Counted from the stretch's first letter, positions 8,367-15,796 are shown. The stretch: DNA of 27,937 nt from an uncultured Eubacteriales bacterium (GCA_900542445.1 UQNN01000025.1:1-27937), one strand, 5' to 3'. The notes: generated by a model from the letters alone, not told the origin. A program made the numbers and translations.

Positions 8367-8534
8367 ATGACTGCTGTTTTCGTGTTTGCCGCGTTGATCG
8401 TTGTGAATGCCGTGTATTGCATCTATGATGGGCGCAGCGAGGAAGCCGCACGCCAGATGGACGATTTTTACCGCGTCGAGTTTAAGAAGAATTACGGCGC
8501 GCGGGAAGACGCCCTGACCCAGAGCTGGTATTGA
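8367..8534 (+). CDS. Small single-pass membrane protein of unknown function (55 aa)
   Basis: Begins MTAVFVFAALIVVNAVYCIY, one transmembrane helix (about residues 3-20), then a charged cytoplasmic tail with DGRSEEAARQMDDFY and ending ALTQSWY. AAGGAG lies 8 bases before the ATG. It is flanked by an extended -10 promoter at 8277 and a strong terminator at 8555, so it is a complete monocistronic unit. No family is recognised. The amphipathic tail suggests it docks onto a membrane complex, but that is inference only. Confidence 0.7.
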   Translation: MTAVFVFAALIVVNAVYCIYDGRSEEAARQMDDFYRVEFKKNYGAREDALTQSWY

Positions 8535-8554
8535 TCTTCAAAATAGGAAACGGA

Positions 8555-8584
8555 AAACGGATGGCTTCGGTTGTCCGTTTTTTT
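8555..8584 (+). terminator. Intrinsic terminator after the 55-codon ORF
   Basis: AAACGGATGGC and GTTGTCCGTTT pair (three G-T wobbles) around a TTCG tetraloop, followed by eight T. Confidence 0.88.
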
Positions 8585-8623
8585 GTTGTGTTTTCAAGCG
8601 CTTGCGGTTATATTTTTACGAAT

Positions 8624-8670
8624 AAAGTTGACAAAACGACAATGAAATAAAAAGACGATTTGTCAACTTT
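8624..8670. repeat. 12-bp perfect inverted repeat upstream of the ABC operon
   Basis: AAAGTTGACAAA at 8624-8635 and its exact reverse complement TTTGTCAACTTT at 8659-8670, centre-to-centre about three helical turns. It lies about 70-110 bases upstream of the operon's promoter, so it is not in the mRNA. A regulator binding site is the likeliest reading. The embedded TTGACA has no matching -10 in either direction. Confidence 0.6.
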
Positions 8671-8736
8671 AGAGAGCGATGATCTGCAAAAAAACGGATA
8701 AATCATCATGAAATACTGAAAAATCCAAAAATCATC

Positions 8737-8766
8737 TTGACAAAACTTTGTAAACGGCTATATAAT
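8737..8766 (+). promoter_or_regulatory. Promoter of the TrpXYZ-type ABC operon
   Basis: TTGACA, 18 bases, TATAAT: both hexamers are perfect. The start point falls near 8773, about 70 bases before the first gene. The leader shows no T-box. Confidence 0.85.
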
Positions 8767-8843
8767 GGCGTTACATTTTTGAAAATCAAATCGTAAATGC
8801 TAGGCGAAAAGCCGAATTGAAAGAATTGGGGAGGACATCGACC

Positions 8844-9776
8844 ATGAAAAAGTTCGCTACAATTGCTTTAACGCTGGCGATGGCCGCGACTGCGGCCTGT
8901 GCGAGCGCGACCACCGTGGGTATCTGCCAGCTCGTTCAGCATGAGGCGCTGGATGCCGCGACGCAGGGCTTTAAGGACGCGCTGACCGAGAAAATGCCGG
9001 ACGTCAAGTTCGACGAGCAGAACGCCGCGGGCGACGCGGCGACCTGTGTCACCATCACCAGCAAGTTTGCCGCCGACGGCGTGGATTTGATTCTCGCCAA
9101 CGCGACCGCGCCGCTTCAGGCCGCCGTTTCCGCGACGGGCGATATTCCGATTCTCGGCACGTCCATCACCGACTACGCGACTGCGCTGGGCATGAAGGAA
9201 TGGAACGGCACGACGGGCATCAACGTCTCCGGCACGAGCGATCTTGCGCCGCTGGACGGACAGGCTGCGATGATCCAGGAGCTGTTCCCGGATGCGAAGA
9301 ACGTCGGTCTGATCTACTGCTCCGCCGAAGCGAATTCCATTTATCAGATTACCGTGATTAAAGGCTACCTCGAAGAGATGGGTTACACCTGCACCGAGTT
9401 CGCCTTCACCGATTCCAACGACGTTGCTTCCGTCACGCAGTCCGCTGCGGATGCGAGCGATGTGATCTATATCCCGACGGATAACACCGCTGCCGCGTAC
9501 ACCGAGACGATCGCCAACGTCGTCATCCCGGCGAAGGTTCCGGTTGTCGCGGGCGAGGAAGGCATCTGCAAGGGCTGCGGCGTGGCGACGCTGACCATCA
9601 GCTACTATGACCTGGGCTACAAGACCGGTGAAATGGCGTATGACATCCTTGCCAACGGCGCGGACGTGAGCACCATGGAAGTGGCTTCCGCCCCGAACTT
9701 CACCAAGAAGTACAACGCCGCGAACGTCGAGGCGCTCGGCCTGACCATCCCGGCGGATTACGTGGCCATCGAGTAA
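8844..9776 (+). CDS. ABC transporter substrate-binding protein (PF04392 / TrpX type)
   Basis: 310 aa. N-terminal signal peptide MKKFATIALTLAMAATAACA; Cys19 sits in a poor lipobox (TAAC), so the protein is either a lipoprotein or cleaved after ASA. The mature start VGICQLVQHEALDAATQGF is the family opening, followed by ANATAPLQAAV, GTSITDYATALG and a late GEEGICKGCGVATL segment. Members bind small organic ligands, in characterised cases tryptophan or other amino acids, outside the membrane. Start at 8844 with GGGGAGG upstream; the earlier ATG at 8817 has no ribosome site. First gene of a three-gene uptake operon. The ligand cannot be deduced. Confidence 0.88.
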   Translation: MKKFATIALTLAMAATAACASATTVGICQLVQHEALDAATQGFKDALTEKMPDVKFDEQNAAGDAATCVTITSKFAADGVDLILANATAPLQAAVSATGDIPILGTSITDYATALGMKEWNGTTGINVSGTSDLAPLDGQAAMIQELFPDAKNVGLIYCSAEANSIYQITVIKGYLEEMGYTCTEFAFTDSNDVASVTQSAADASDVIYIPTDNTAAAYTETIANVVIPAKVPVVAGEEGICKGCGVATLTISYYDLGYKTGEMAYDILANGADVSTMEVASAPNFTKKYNAANVEALGLTIPADYVAIE

Positions 9777-9797
9777 CGGACTTCAACGTCTTTCATG

Positions 9798-9828
9798 AGC
9801 CAAGGAAGCGGCATGCGCTCCCTTGGCT
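9798..9828 (+). other. Stem-loop between binding-protein and permease genes
   Basis: AGCCAAGG and CCTTGGCT pair with an inner AGCG/CGCT stem, and no T-run follows. Such hairpins after binding-protein genes usually protect the upstream mRNA, so the binding protein is made in excess of the membrane parts. Confidence 0.7.
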
Positions 9829-9867
9829 TCATGCGTATAAGCGGAAAGAAAAAAGGAGGACAATCCG

Positions 9868-10785
9868 GTGGAGATTGCCAAGCTGTTTAACGCGCTCCCC
9901 AGCGCCGTTTCGCAGGGCGTGATTTGGGGCATTATGGCGATTGGCGTGTATATCACCTATCGCATTCTGGATGTGGCCGATCTGACGGTGGACGGCAGCA
10001 TCGCAACGGGCGGCGCGGTGGCCGCCGTGCTGATTATCGGCGGCTGCAACGTGTGGGTCGCGATGATTGCGGCGTTTCTGGTCGGCATGCTGGCCGGGCT
10101 TGCAACGGGTCTGTTCCATACGTTCATGGGCATTCCGGCGATTCTGGCGGGCATCCTGACCCAGCTCTCGCTGTATTCCATCAATCTGCGCATTCTCGGC
10201 GGCAAGGCGAACATGGCCGTCAGCGTCAATAACTATCCGCTGATTGTCTCCGCCCGAAACGCGCGCGCAATGTCGCTTTCCAATCCGTTTATCATCCTCG
10301 CGGCGCTTGCCGTGGCGGTGATCGCGCTGCTGTATTGGTTCTTTGGCACGGAGCGTGGCTGCTCGCTGCGCGCAACGGGCGCGAACGCCAACATGGCGCG
10401 CGCACAGGGCATCAATACCAATGCCGATAAGGTGCTGGGGCTGATGCTCTCCAACGGTCTGGTGTCCTTCTCCGGCGCGCTGCTGGCGCAGTATCAGGGC
10501 TTTGTAGACGTTGGCATGGGACGCGGCGCGATCGTCATCGGTCTGGCTGCCGTGATCATCGGCGAAGTTGCGTTTTCCAAAATCTTCCATAATTTTGCGC
10601 TCAAGCTGCTGGCTGTGGTCATCGGCGCGATTTTGTATTACATCGTCATTCAGGTGGTGCTCTGGCTGGGCCTTAACACCAACGATTTGAAGATGCTTCA
10701 GGCGCTGGTTGTCGCCATGTTCCTCGCCGTGCCGTATTGGAAGAACCGCTACTTCAAGAAGAAGGGGGACGCGAACCATGGCTGA
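9868..10785 (+). CDS. ABC transporter permease (BPD_transp_2, TrpY type)
   Basis: 305 aa, about eight to nine hydrophobic helices. Begins with a GTG at 9868 preceded by AAGGAGGA at a good distance. The motif YRILDVADLTVDGSIATGGAV near the N-terminus is the family signature of the LivH/TrpY-like permeases, and the cytoplasmic loop GCSLRATGANANMARAQGIN with NTNADKVLGL is the site that contacts the ATPase. Last 8 bases overlap the ATPase start, so the two are translationally coupled. Confidence 0.9.
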   Translation: MEIAKLFNALPSAVSQGVIWGIMAIGVYITYRILDVADLTVDGSIATGGAVAAVLIIGGCNVWVAMIAAFLVGMLAGLATGLFHTFMGIPAILAGILTQLSLYSINLRILGGKANMAVSVNNYPLIVSARNARAMSLSNPFIILAALAVAVIALLYWFFGTERGCSLRATGANANMARAQGINTNADKVLGLMLSNGLVSFSGALLAQYQGFVDVGMGRGAIVIGLAAVIIGEVAFSKIFHNFALKLLAVVIGAILYYIVIQVVLWLGLNTNDLKMLQALVVAMFLAVPYWKNRYFKKKGDANHG

Positions 10786-11587
10786 GCGCATCATGCTGAA
10801 TATCAACCACATCGCCAAGACGTTTAACCCCGGCACGATCACCGAAAAGCGCGCGCTGACGGACGTGGATCTCAAGCTCAACGAAGGCGATTTCGTCACG
10901 ATCATCGGCGGCAACGGCGCGGGCAAATCCACCACCCTCAACGCGGTGGCGGGCGTATTCACCGTCGATCAGGGCACGATTGAAATCGCGGGTGTGGATG
11001 TGACCCGCCTGCCGGAATACAAGCGCGCCAAGTACCTCGGCCGCGTGTTTCAGGACCCGATGACCGGCACGGCCGCGACCATGAACATTGAAGAAAATAT
11101 GGCGCTGGCCATGCGCCGCGGCGAAAAGCGGACGCTGCGCTGGGGCATCTCCAACATGGAGCGCGATATGTATCGCGAACAGCTCCGCACGCTCGGCCTG
11201 GGGCTGGAGGATCGCATGAGCAGCAAGGTGGGTCTGCTCTCCGGCGGCCAGCGGCAGGCGCTGACGCTGCTGATGGCTGCGCTTCGCACGCCGAAGCTGC
11301 TGCTGCTCGACGAGCATACTGCCGCGCTCGACCCGAAAACGGCCGCAAAGGTGCTGGAACTGACCGAGAAAATTGTGGACGAACAAAAGCTTACCGCGAT
11401 GATGGTCACCCATAACATGAAGGACGCCATCGCGATGGGCAACCGTCTCATCATGATGAACGCGGGGCGCATTGTCGTCGATGTGCGCGGAGAAGAAAAA
11501 AAGAAACTCACCCGCGAAGACCTGATGCAGCTGTTTGAAAAGGCCGCCGGGCAGGAGATCGAAAACGATAGAATGCTGCTGGGGTAA
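10778..11587 (+). CDS. ABC transporter ATP-binding protein (TrpZ type)
   Basis: 269 aa. Walker A GGNGAGKST at residues 44-52, Q-loop FQDPMTGTAA, signature LLSGGQRQALTLLMA, Walker B LLLLDEHTAALDP and switch His in MMVTHNM. Powers uptake by the preceding permease. The start at 10778 is chosen from GGGGGAC and the overlap with the permease stop. In Walker B the residue after DE is H where most ABC ATPases have P, which is usual in this subfamily. Confidence 0.92.
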   Translation: MAERIMLNINHIAKTFNPGTITEKRALTDVDLKLNEGDFVTIIGGNGAGKSTTLNAVAGVFTVDQGTIEIAGVDVTRLPEYKRAKYLGRVFQDPMTGTAATMNIEENMALAMRRGEKRTLRWGISNMERDMYREQLRTLGLGLEDRMSSKVGLLSGGQRQALTLLMAALRTPKLLLLDEHTAALDPKTAAKVLELTEKIVDEQKLTAMMVTHNMKDAIAMGNRLIMMNAGRIVVDVRGEEKKKLTREDLMQLFEKAAGQEIENDRMLLG

Positions 11588-11633
11588 GAAATACGGTTTG
11601 GAAAGCTGCAAAAAGCGTATTCTGAATGAAGAA

Positions 11634-11686
11634 AACGACGCTCAATCATCCGTTCGTTATGGCGGATCGCTGGGCGTTGTTTTTTT
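11634..11686 (+). terminator. Terminator of the ABC operon
   Basis: AACGACGCTCA and TGGGCGTTGTT pair with two wobbles, with an inner ATCCG/CGGAT stem, followed by seven T. Confidence 0.8.
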
Positions 11687-11764
11687 GCCGCAGTTTTTCG
11701 GCGCCAAGGTGGAAGAAAAAGAAGGGATCCTTCGGAAAAACGGGTGGGGTTGCCGCTTTTGATA

Positions 11765-11773
11765 TGTTATAAT
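11765..11773 (+). promoter_or_regulatory. Extended -10 promoter of the response-regulator stub
   Basis: TGTTATAAT; no clear -35 at 17 bases upstream. About 30 bases before a GTG start with GGAAGGGAG upstream. Confidence 0.6.
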
Positions 11774-11803
11774 GGAGCAAAGAGCAGGAAGGGAGACGGA
11801 ACG

Positions 11804-11857
11804 GTGAAGACGGTTTTGATTGCGGATGACGAACCGGTCATGCGCATGGATCTTTGA
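11804..11857 (+). pseudogene. 17-codon remnant of an ANTAR-type response regulator
   Basis: GTG start, then KTVLIADDEPVMRMDL, then TGA. This is the exact beginning of a receiver domain (first strand plus the acidic DD pair) in the form typical of AmiR/NasR-ANTAR antiterminators of Firmicutes, which normally continue with helix 1 after RMDL. Everything downstream is missing. The promoter and ribosome site are intact, so the gene was cut after codon 17, most simply by a deletion or replacement that brought in the glycerate kinase block. The rest of the gene is not found elsewhere in the window. Confidence 0.75.
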
Positions 11858-11869
11858 AGTAAAAATGGA

Positions 11870-11893
11870 CAGCCGCCGTCTATTTGGCGGCTG
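11870..11893 (+). terminator. Hairpin after the response-regulator stub, terminator-like
   Basis: CAGCCGCC and GGCGGCTG form a perfect 8-bp stem. It is preceded by AAAAA and followed by a T/C-rich stretch (TATTCTTTCTC) rather than a clean T-run, so termination may be partial. Confidence 0.5.
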
Positions 11894-11937
11894 CTGCCTA
11901 TTCTTTCTCTTGAAAGGAGAAAGGATGGAAATTTAGG

Positions 11938-11973
11938 GCGATCAACTTTTGTTTATACGTGGAAGCTGATCGC
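11938..11973 (+). repeat. Inverted repeat just upstream of the glycerate kinase ribosome site
   Basis: GCGATCA at 11938-11944 and TGATCGC at 11967-11973, perfect over 7 bp. The second half ends 2 bases before AAGGAGG. It could be an operator or a weak mRNA hairpin. A three-codon frame with its own ribosome site (ATG GAA ATT TAG at 11924-11935) lies just before and looks like debris. Confidence 0.4.
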
Positions 11974-11988
11974 GTAAGGAGGCAAGAT

Positions 11989-13227
11989 ATGGTTTTGCGC
12001 GATGTGGCTCAAACCATCATCGATTCCGCGATACGATCCTCGCTGCCTGACGAAGCGGTCAAAAGGACGCTGAAAAACTGTCGCTTTGAAAAAAAGGTCC
12101 ATCTGGTTGCGATTGGAAAAGCTGCGTGGCAAATGGCCAGAGCGGCAGTTGACTGCATCGGAAGCCAAATTCAGGATGGAATTGTGATTACCAAATATGG
12201 TCACATTAAGAAAGAAATACCTGGATTGCGGCTTTTTGAAGCAGGGCATCCGGTGCCGGATGAAAACTCCTGCCGGGCGACCGAACAGGTTATCCAGATG
12301 GTCAGCGTTCTGGGAGAAGAAGACGTTGTGTTGTTCCTGGTTTCGGGCGGAGGATCGGCATTGTTTGAAAAGCCGTTGATTCCTTTGGCAGAACTTGAAA
12401 ACATTACGACGCAGCTGTTGTCTTGCGGAGCGGATATCACGGAGATCAATACCATCCGCAAACGACTTTCGGCAGTAAAGGGCGGCAGGTTTGGCGAACT
12501 CTGTAAGCCGGCCAGAGTATTCGCGGTTGTGTTGTCGGATATCATCGGCGACCCGCTGGATATGATCGCGTCCGGACCGGCTTGCCCGGATGTATCTACG
12601 GCGGAACAGGCGCAGGAAATCATTTTAAAGTACGGTTTAACCTTATCAGAACAGGCCAAAGAGCTGCTTCTTCAATCGACGCCAAAAGAGTTGGATAATG
12701 TTCAGACGGTGGTTACCGGAAGCGTTAAGCAGCTGTGCAGAACGGCGACGCAGGAATGTCTGCGTTTGGGGTATGAACCGCATGTGCTGACGGACAGCCT
12801 GACCTGTGTGGCGAAGGAAGCCGGAAGTTTTCTTGCAGCGATTGCCCGATACCATGCGAAGGATCAAAAGCCTCAGGCCTATATTCTGGGCGGAGAAACG
12901 GTCGTCTATCTGACTGGCAAGGGGAAAGGCGGACGGAATCAGGAATTGGCGCTGAGCGCCGCCGCCGGAATCAACGGGCTGAAAAATGTTGCGCTGTTTT
13001 CCGTGGGGTCTGATGGAACGGATGGCCCGACGGACGCGGCAGGGGGCTATGTAGACGGAACAACCGCAGAGCGACTGGCCGAGCAGGGAATCTGCATCGC
13101 GGATATACTGCATGATAACAATGCGTATTACGCGCTGAAGGCGGCGGACGGTTTGATTATGACCGGACCGACTGGAACCAATGTCAATGATTTGACCGTA
13201 CTTTTAATCGATGTGGTACCAACATAA
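11989..13227 (+). CDS. Glycerate 2-kinase, type II (MOFRL / DUF4147 family)
   Basis: 412 aa. Phosphorylates D-glycerate to 2-phosphoglycerate with ATP in the cytoplasm, feeding lower glycolysis. Family landmarks in order: VHLVAIGKAAWQMARA, EAGHPVPDENS, FLVSGGGSALFEKP, the catalytic ITEINTIRKRLSAVKGG, LSDIIGDPLDMIASGPACPD, and the C-terminal MOFRL domain with LGGETVVYLTGKGKGGRNQE, SVGSDGTDGPTDAAGG and TGTNVNDL. The start ATG at 11989 has AAGGAGG at 6 bases; an in-frame GTG 30 bases upstream is rejected. GC content and codon choice are visibly lower than in uvr, pst or aspS genes, which suggests separate ancestry. Followed by its own terminator. Confidence 0.93.
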   Translation: MVLRDVAQTIIDSAIRSSLPDEAVKRTLKNCRFEKKVHLVAIGKAAWQMARAAVDCIGSQIQDGIVITKYGHIKKEIPGLRLFEAGHPVPDENSCRATEQVIQMVSVLGEEDVVLFLVSGGGSALFEKPLIPLAELENITTQLLSCGADITEINTIRKRLSAVKGGRFGELCKPARVFAVVLSDIIGDPLDMIASGPACPDVSTAEQAQEIILKYGLTLSEQAKELLLQSTPKELDNVQTVVTGSVKQLCRTATQECLRLGYEPHVLTDSLTCVAKEAGSFLAAIARYHAKDQKPQAYILGGETVVYLTGKGKGGRNQELALSAAAGINGLKNVALFSVGSDGTDGPTDAAGGYVDGTTAERLAEQGICIADILHDNNAYYALKAADGLIMTGPTGTNVNDLTVLLIDVVPT

Positions 13228-13230
13228 AAG

Positions 13231-13304
13231 AAATCCGACAGTGCAAGCCTTTTCGTTTCGGACAGAGAAAATGTCTGAAAGCGGTTTGCAGTGCCGGATT
13301 TTTG
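13231..13304 (+). terminator. Long two-part terminator after glycerate kinase
   Basis: AAATCCG...TGCAA pairs with TTGCA...CGGATTT, enclosing a second stem GGACA/TGTCT, followed by TTTTT. The next gene starts 20 bases later with no promoter seen, so it depends on read-through or is silent. Confidence 0.75.
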
Positions 13305-13323
13305 CCTGAAAGGGGGGAAGGTT

Positions 13324-14118
13324 TTGCGGAGTATAGAGATTCCCTACGGAAGAGGCAGGCAGATTTTCCATATTGAGGATCATCGTCTGACCGGCGTTTT
13401 GATGCCGGAAACGATGCCGAAAGCGGGCGAAGAGACGGAAATTGTTCGCAGAGCAATTTCTGCGCCGATTGATTCCGCTTGTCTTTCGACACTGTCCCAA
13501 ACGGCTGAGAGGATTCTGCTGATCACGAGCGACCATACGCTCATAGCGCTTCGCGATCATAGCTGCAATGACGAATGGACCGGCGCTGCGGGCTGTGCCT
13601 GCATGCACGCGAAAAATCCGACGCCGCCGATTAACCCACGTCAGTCGATTGACTGTGAGACGACCAATTCGATGATTGCGGTTTTAAAGCCCGGAGACAG
13701 CTTTATTCTTTCGCCGGGGATGAGCACGACCTGCATGGCGCCGTTTCAGCCGTTCTGGTTCGATGCTTTCAGTCCTAACCAGGTTTTTCATATCGACCGA
13801 CAGGAGACGGCGATTGCTTCGTGGATTCGTCGGGAAGAAATCAATCGCGCGGCAATCGATGGACGGATTCCGGTCGAGGAATATCGGGCGGAGATGAAGG
13901 AAATGGAGAGGGCATGGATCAACCGTGCCCAAACGATTTCGCGTTCGGACAGGCAGATATTTGTCAACGAAAACGCATTGCAGGCTGAGCGCTTTATCGA
14001 TAAGTGGCTCGATATTGCCAAGAAAAATCCGCCTCAGCCGCGTGGAGATTCTGCCTTCCAGATGTGGTGGAAAAATAAAAATGCCGAGTTGGGAAAGGAT
14101 CGGCGGATTGCCTGGTAA
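13324..14118 (+). CDS. In-frame chimera: LarA (lactate racemase) N-terminus joined to a C69/secernin-like C-terminus
   Basis: 264 aa from a TTG start (GGGGGG 6 bases upstream). Residues ~1-72 follow the beginning of the nickel-dependent lactate racemase family (LarA, DUF2088): IEIPYGRGRQIFHIEDHRLTGVL, then EIVRRAISAPI and ILLITSDHT. LarA normally runs on to ~420 aa with R-P after SDHT and its nickel-pincer and catalytic residues further on, all absent here. From LIALRDHSCNDEWTGA the sequence instead resembles the C-terminal half of C69/secernin-type peptidases: CACMHA, TTNSMIAVL, STTCMAPFQPFWFDAF, then a helical tail rich in charged residues. The N-terminal nucleophile of such a peptidase is missing. 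I infer a deletion fusing two neighbouring genes, probably non-functional for either activity. No promoter is seen. Confidence 0.6.
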   Translation: MRSIEIPYGRGRQIFHIEDHRLTGVLMPETMPKAGEETEIVRRAISAPIDSACLSTLSQTAERILLITSDHTLIALRDHSCNDEWTGAAGCACMHAKNPTPPINPRQSIDCETTNSMIAVLKPGDSFILSPGMSTTCMAPFQPFWFDAFSPNQVFHIDRQETAIASWIRREEINRAAIDGRIPVEEYRAEMKEMERAWINRAQTISRSDRQIFVNENALQAERFIDKWLDIAKKNPPQPRGDSAFQMWWKNKNAELGKDRRIAW

Positions 14119-14127
14119 AATTTTGAT

Positions 14128-14174
14128 AAAAAACCGTCCTGTGCAGAGCCAAACGGCTGCACAGGACGGTTTTT
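14128..14174. terminator. Bidirectional terminator between the chimera and tRNA-Arg
   Basis: ACCGTCCTGTGCAG and CTGCACAGGACGGT form a perfect 14-bp stem with A-runs on one side and T-runs on the other. It ends the rightward chimera gene and the leftward tRNA transcript. Confidence 0.9.
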
Positions 14175-14180
14175 GAGATT

Positions 14181-14257
14181 TGGTGCACCCGGCAGGAGTC
14201 GAACCTGTGGCCTTCAGAGTCGGAGTCTGACGCTCTATCCAACTGAGCTACGAGTGC
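14181..14257 (-). tRNA. tRNA-Arg (anticodon CCG)
   Basis: 77 nt on the minus strand. Acceptor GCACTCG pairs with CGGGTGC (one T-G), D-arm GCTC/GAGC, anticodon stem TCAGA/TCTGA with loop CTCCGAC (anticodon CCG, decodes CGG), T-arm around TTCGACT with a mismatch at the outermost pair, discriminator A and an encoded CCA end. Confidence 0.95.
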
Positions 14258-14270
14258 ATTTGTAAAAAGT

Positions 14271-14299
14271 ATTATACCGCCGAAGCGAAAAAATGTCAA
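14271..14299 (-). promoter_or_regulatory. Consensus promoter of tRNA-Arg
   Basis: On the minus strand TTGACA, 17 bases, TATAAT: all twelve positions match consensus, which suits a stable-RNA gene. The -10 ends 13 bases before the tRNA. Confidence 0.92.
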
Positions 14300-14360
14300 C
14301 CGCTGGGCGAAAAAATGCGCGCCAAACGCATTTGGGGCTTGATTTGCCGGAAAATGCAGG

Positions 14361-14366
14361 TATAAT
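14361..14366 (+). promoter_or_regulatory. -10 element of the aspS promoter
   Basis: TATAAT, about 25 bases before the GGAGG of aspS. The best -35 candidates (CTTGAT at 17 bases or TTGATT at 15) are imperfect. A 7-bp hairpin (AAATGCG/CGCATTT, 14313-14333) sits just upstream. Confidence 0.5.
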
Positions 14367-14403
14367 AAAATCCGTATGAACCAACAAATCGGAGGATATC
14401 GTT

Positions 14404-15714
14404 ATGGAAAGAACGTATGCGGCTCAGGTGCGCGGCGCGGACGAAATCAAGGTCTGCGGCTTCGTGGAGAACATCCGAAACAAGAGCAAGATGGCTTTCA
14501 TCGTGCTCAAGGATATTACCGGCAAGGTGCAGATCACCGTGGAAAAGGGCGAGGATGAGGCGCTGGATAACGCTGTCAACCAGATTACGCTCGATTCCGT
14601 TATTACCGTTATCGGCAAGGCCGTGGAGAGCGAGTATGTCAAGCTCGGCGGCGTTGAGATTTATCCCAAGCAGATCATCATCGAGTCTCTGGCTGCGCCG
14701 CTGCCGATCGACCGCGAAGCGCGCAAAGGCCACGAGCGCTCTTCCATCGATCAGCGCATCGACTATCGCTGGATTGACCTGCGCACCGACGCGAATCAGT
14801 TGATGTTCAAGGCGCAGACCGTCATGATTAACGCCATGCGTCAGTTCCTGCTGGAGCGCAAGTTCATGGAGATTCACACCCCGAAGCTCATCGGCGCGGC
14901 GAGCGAATCCGGCGCGGATGTGTTCGAGGTCAAGTATTTCGATCGCAAGGCGTATCTGGCGCAGAGTCCGCAGTTCTACAAGCAGATGGCAATGGCCTCC
15001 GGCTTTGAGCGCATCTTTGAGGTCGGGCCGGTGTTCCGCGCGGAGAAGTCCTTCACCAGCAAGCACACCACCGAGTTCTCCGGTTTCGATCTGGAATTCA
15101 GCTACATCGAGTCCTTCCGCGACGTGATGAAGATGGAAGAGGAGCTGCTGACCTACGCGCTCGCGAAGGTCAAGGAAGCTTACGGCGAGGACATCGAGCG
15201 CGTGTTCGGCGTGCCGGTCGTCGTGCCGACGACGCCGTTCCCGGTGATCAAGCTGGCCGACCTGTATGTCGAGCTGGAAAAGGAATTCGGCTACAAGTGC
15301 CCGGCGGGCGAAGAAGGCGATCTGACCACCGAGGCGGAACATCTCTCCTACGAGTGGGTCAAGAAGAAGTACGGCCACGAGTTCCTGTTCATCACGGATT
15401 ATTCCGCCGAGAAGCGCGCGTTCTACCACATGCGCGACGAGAACGGCGTGCCGCAGGGTTACGACCTGATCTGGCGCGGCGTGGAAATCACCACCGGTGC
15501 GCAGCGTGAGCATCGCTATGACGTGCTCAAGGCGCAGGCTCAGGAGAAGGGCCTCGACGAGGATGTGAAGTTCTATCTTGAGTTCTTCAAGTACGGCTGC
15601 CCGCCGCACGGCGGCTTCGGTCTGGGCATCGACCGCCTGACCATGCTGCTGCTCGGCCTGACGATCAAGGAAGCGATGTTCATCTTCCGCGGCCCGAACC
15701 GCTTGACGCCGTAA
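14404..15714 (+). CDS. aspS: Aspartyl-tRNA synthetase, archaeal-type (probably non-discriminating)
   Basis: 436 aa, class II synthetase charging tRNA-Asp and, in this subtype, probably tRNA-Asn with aspartate for later amidation by GatCAB. N-terminal OB fold (VCGFVENIRNKSKMAFIVLKD), motif 1 region LLERKFMEIHTPKL, motif 2 VFRAEKSFTSKHTTEF, the family loop SGFDLEFSY, and motif 3 GFGLGIDRLTMLLLG. Standard bacterial AspRS is ~590 aa with an insertion domain; the insertion is absent, so this is the short archaeal/eukaryotic type. GGAGG lies 8 bases before the ATG. Monocistronic. Confidence 0.92.
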   Translation: MERTYAAQVRGADEIKVCGFVENIRNKSKMAFIVLKDITGKVQITVEKGEDEALDNAVNQITLDSVITVIGKAVESEYVKLGGVEIYPKQIIIESLAAPLPIDREARKGHERSSIDQRIDYRWIDLRTDANQLMFKAQTVMINAMRQFLLERKFMEIHTPKLIGAASESGADVFEVKYFDRKAYLAQSPQFYKQMAMASGFERIFEVGPVFRAEKSFTSKHTTEFSGFDLEFSYIESFRDVMKMEEELLTYALAKVKEAYGEDIERVFGVPVVVPTTPFPVIKLADLYVELEKEFGYKCPAGEEGDLTTEAEHLSYEWVKKKYGHEFLFITDYSAEKRAFYHMRDENGVPQGYDLIWRGVEITTGAQREHRYDVLKAQAQEKGLDEDVKFYLEFFKYGCPPHGGFGLGIDRLTMLLLGLTIKEAMFIFRGPNRLTP

Positions 15715-15761
15715 AAGCGAACGTTCGCATCATTTGATGCAGAAAAAATGAATCGAAATGC

Positions 15762-15790
15762 TTGCACATCGGGGCAAGTTATGGTATATT
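15762..15790 (+). promoter_or_regulatory. Promoter of the structured RNA
   Basis: TTGCAC, 17 bases, TATATT: nine or ten consensus positions with ideal spacing. Transcription would start near 15797. Confidence 0.75.
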
Positions 15791-15796
15791 AACGCC

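Noticed and set aside
11804..11857. Regulatory leader peptide instead of gene remnant
   Set aside because: The 17 residues match a receiver-domain start too well, and no run of regulatory codons or attenuator pairing is seen.
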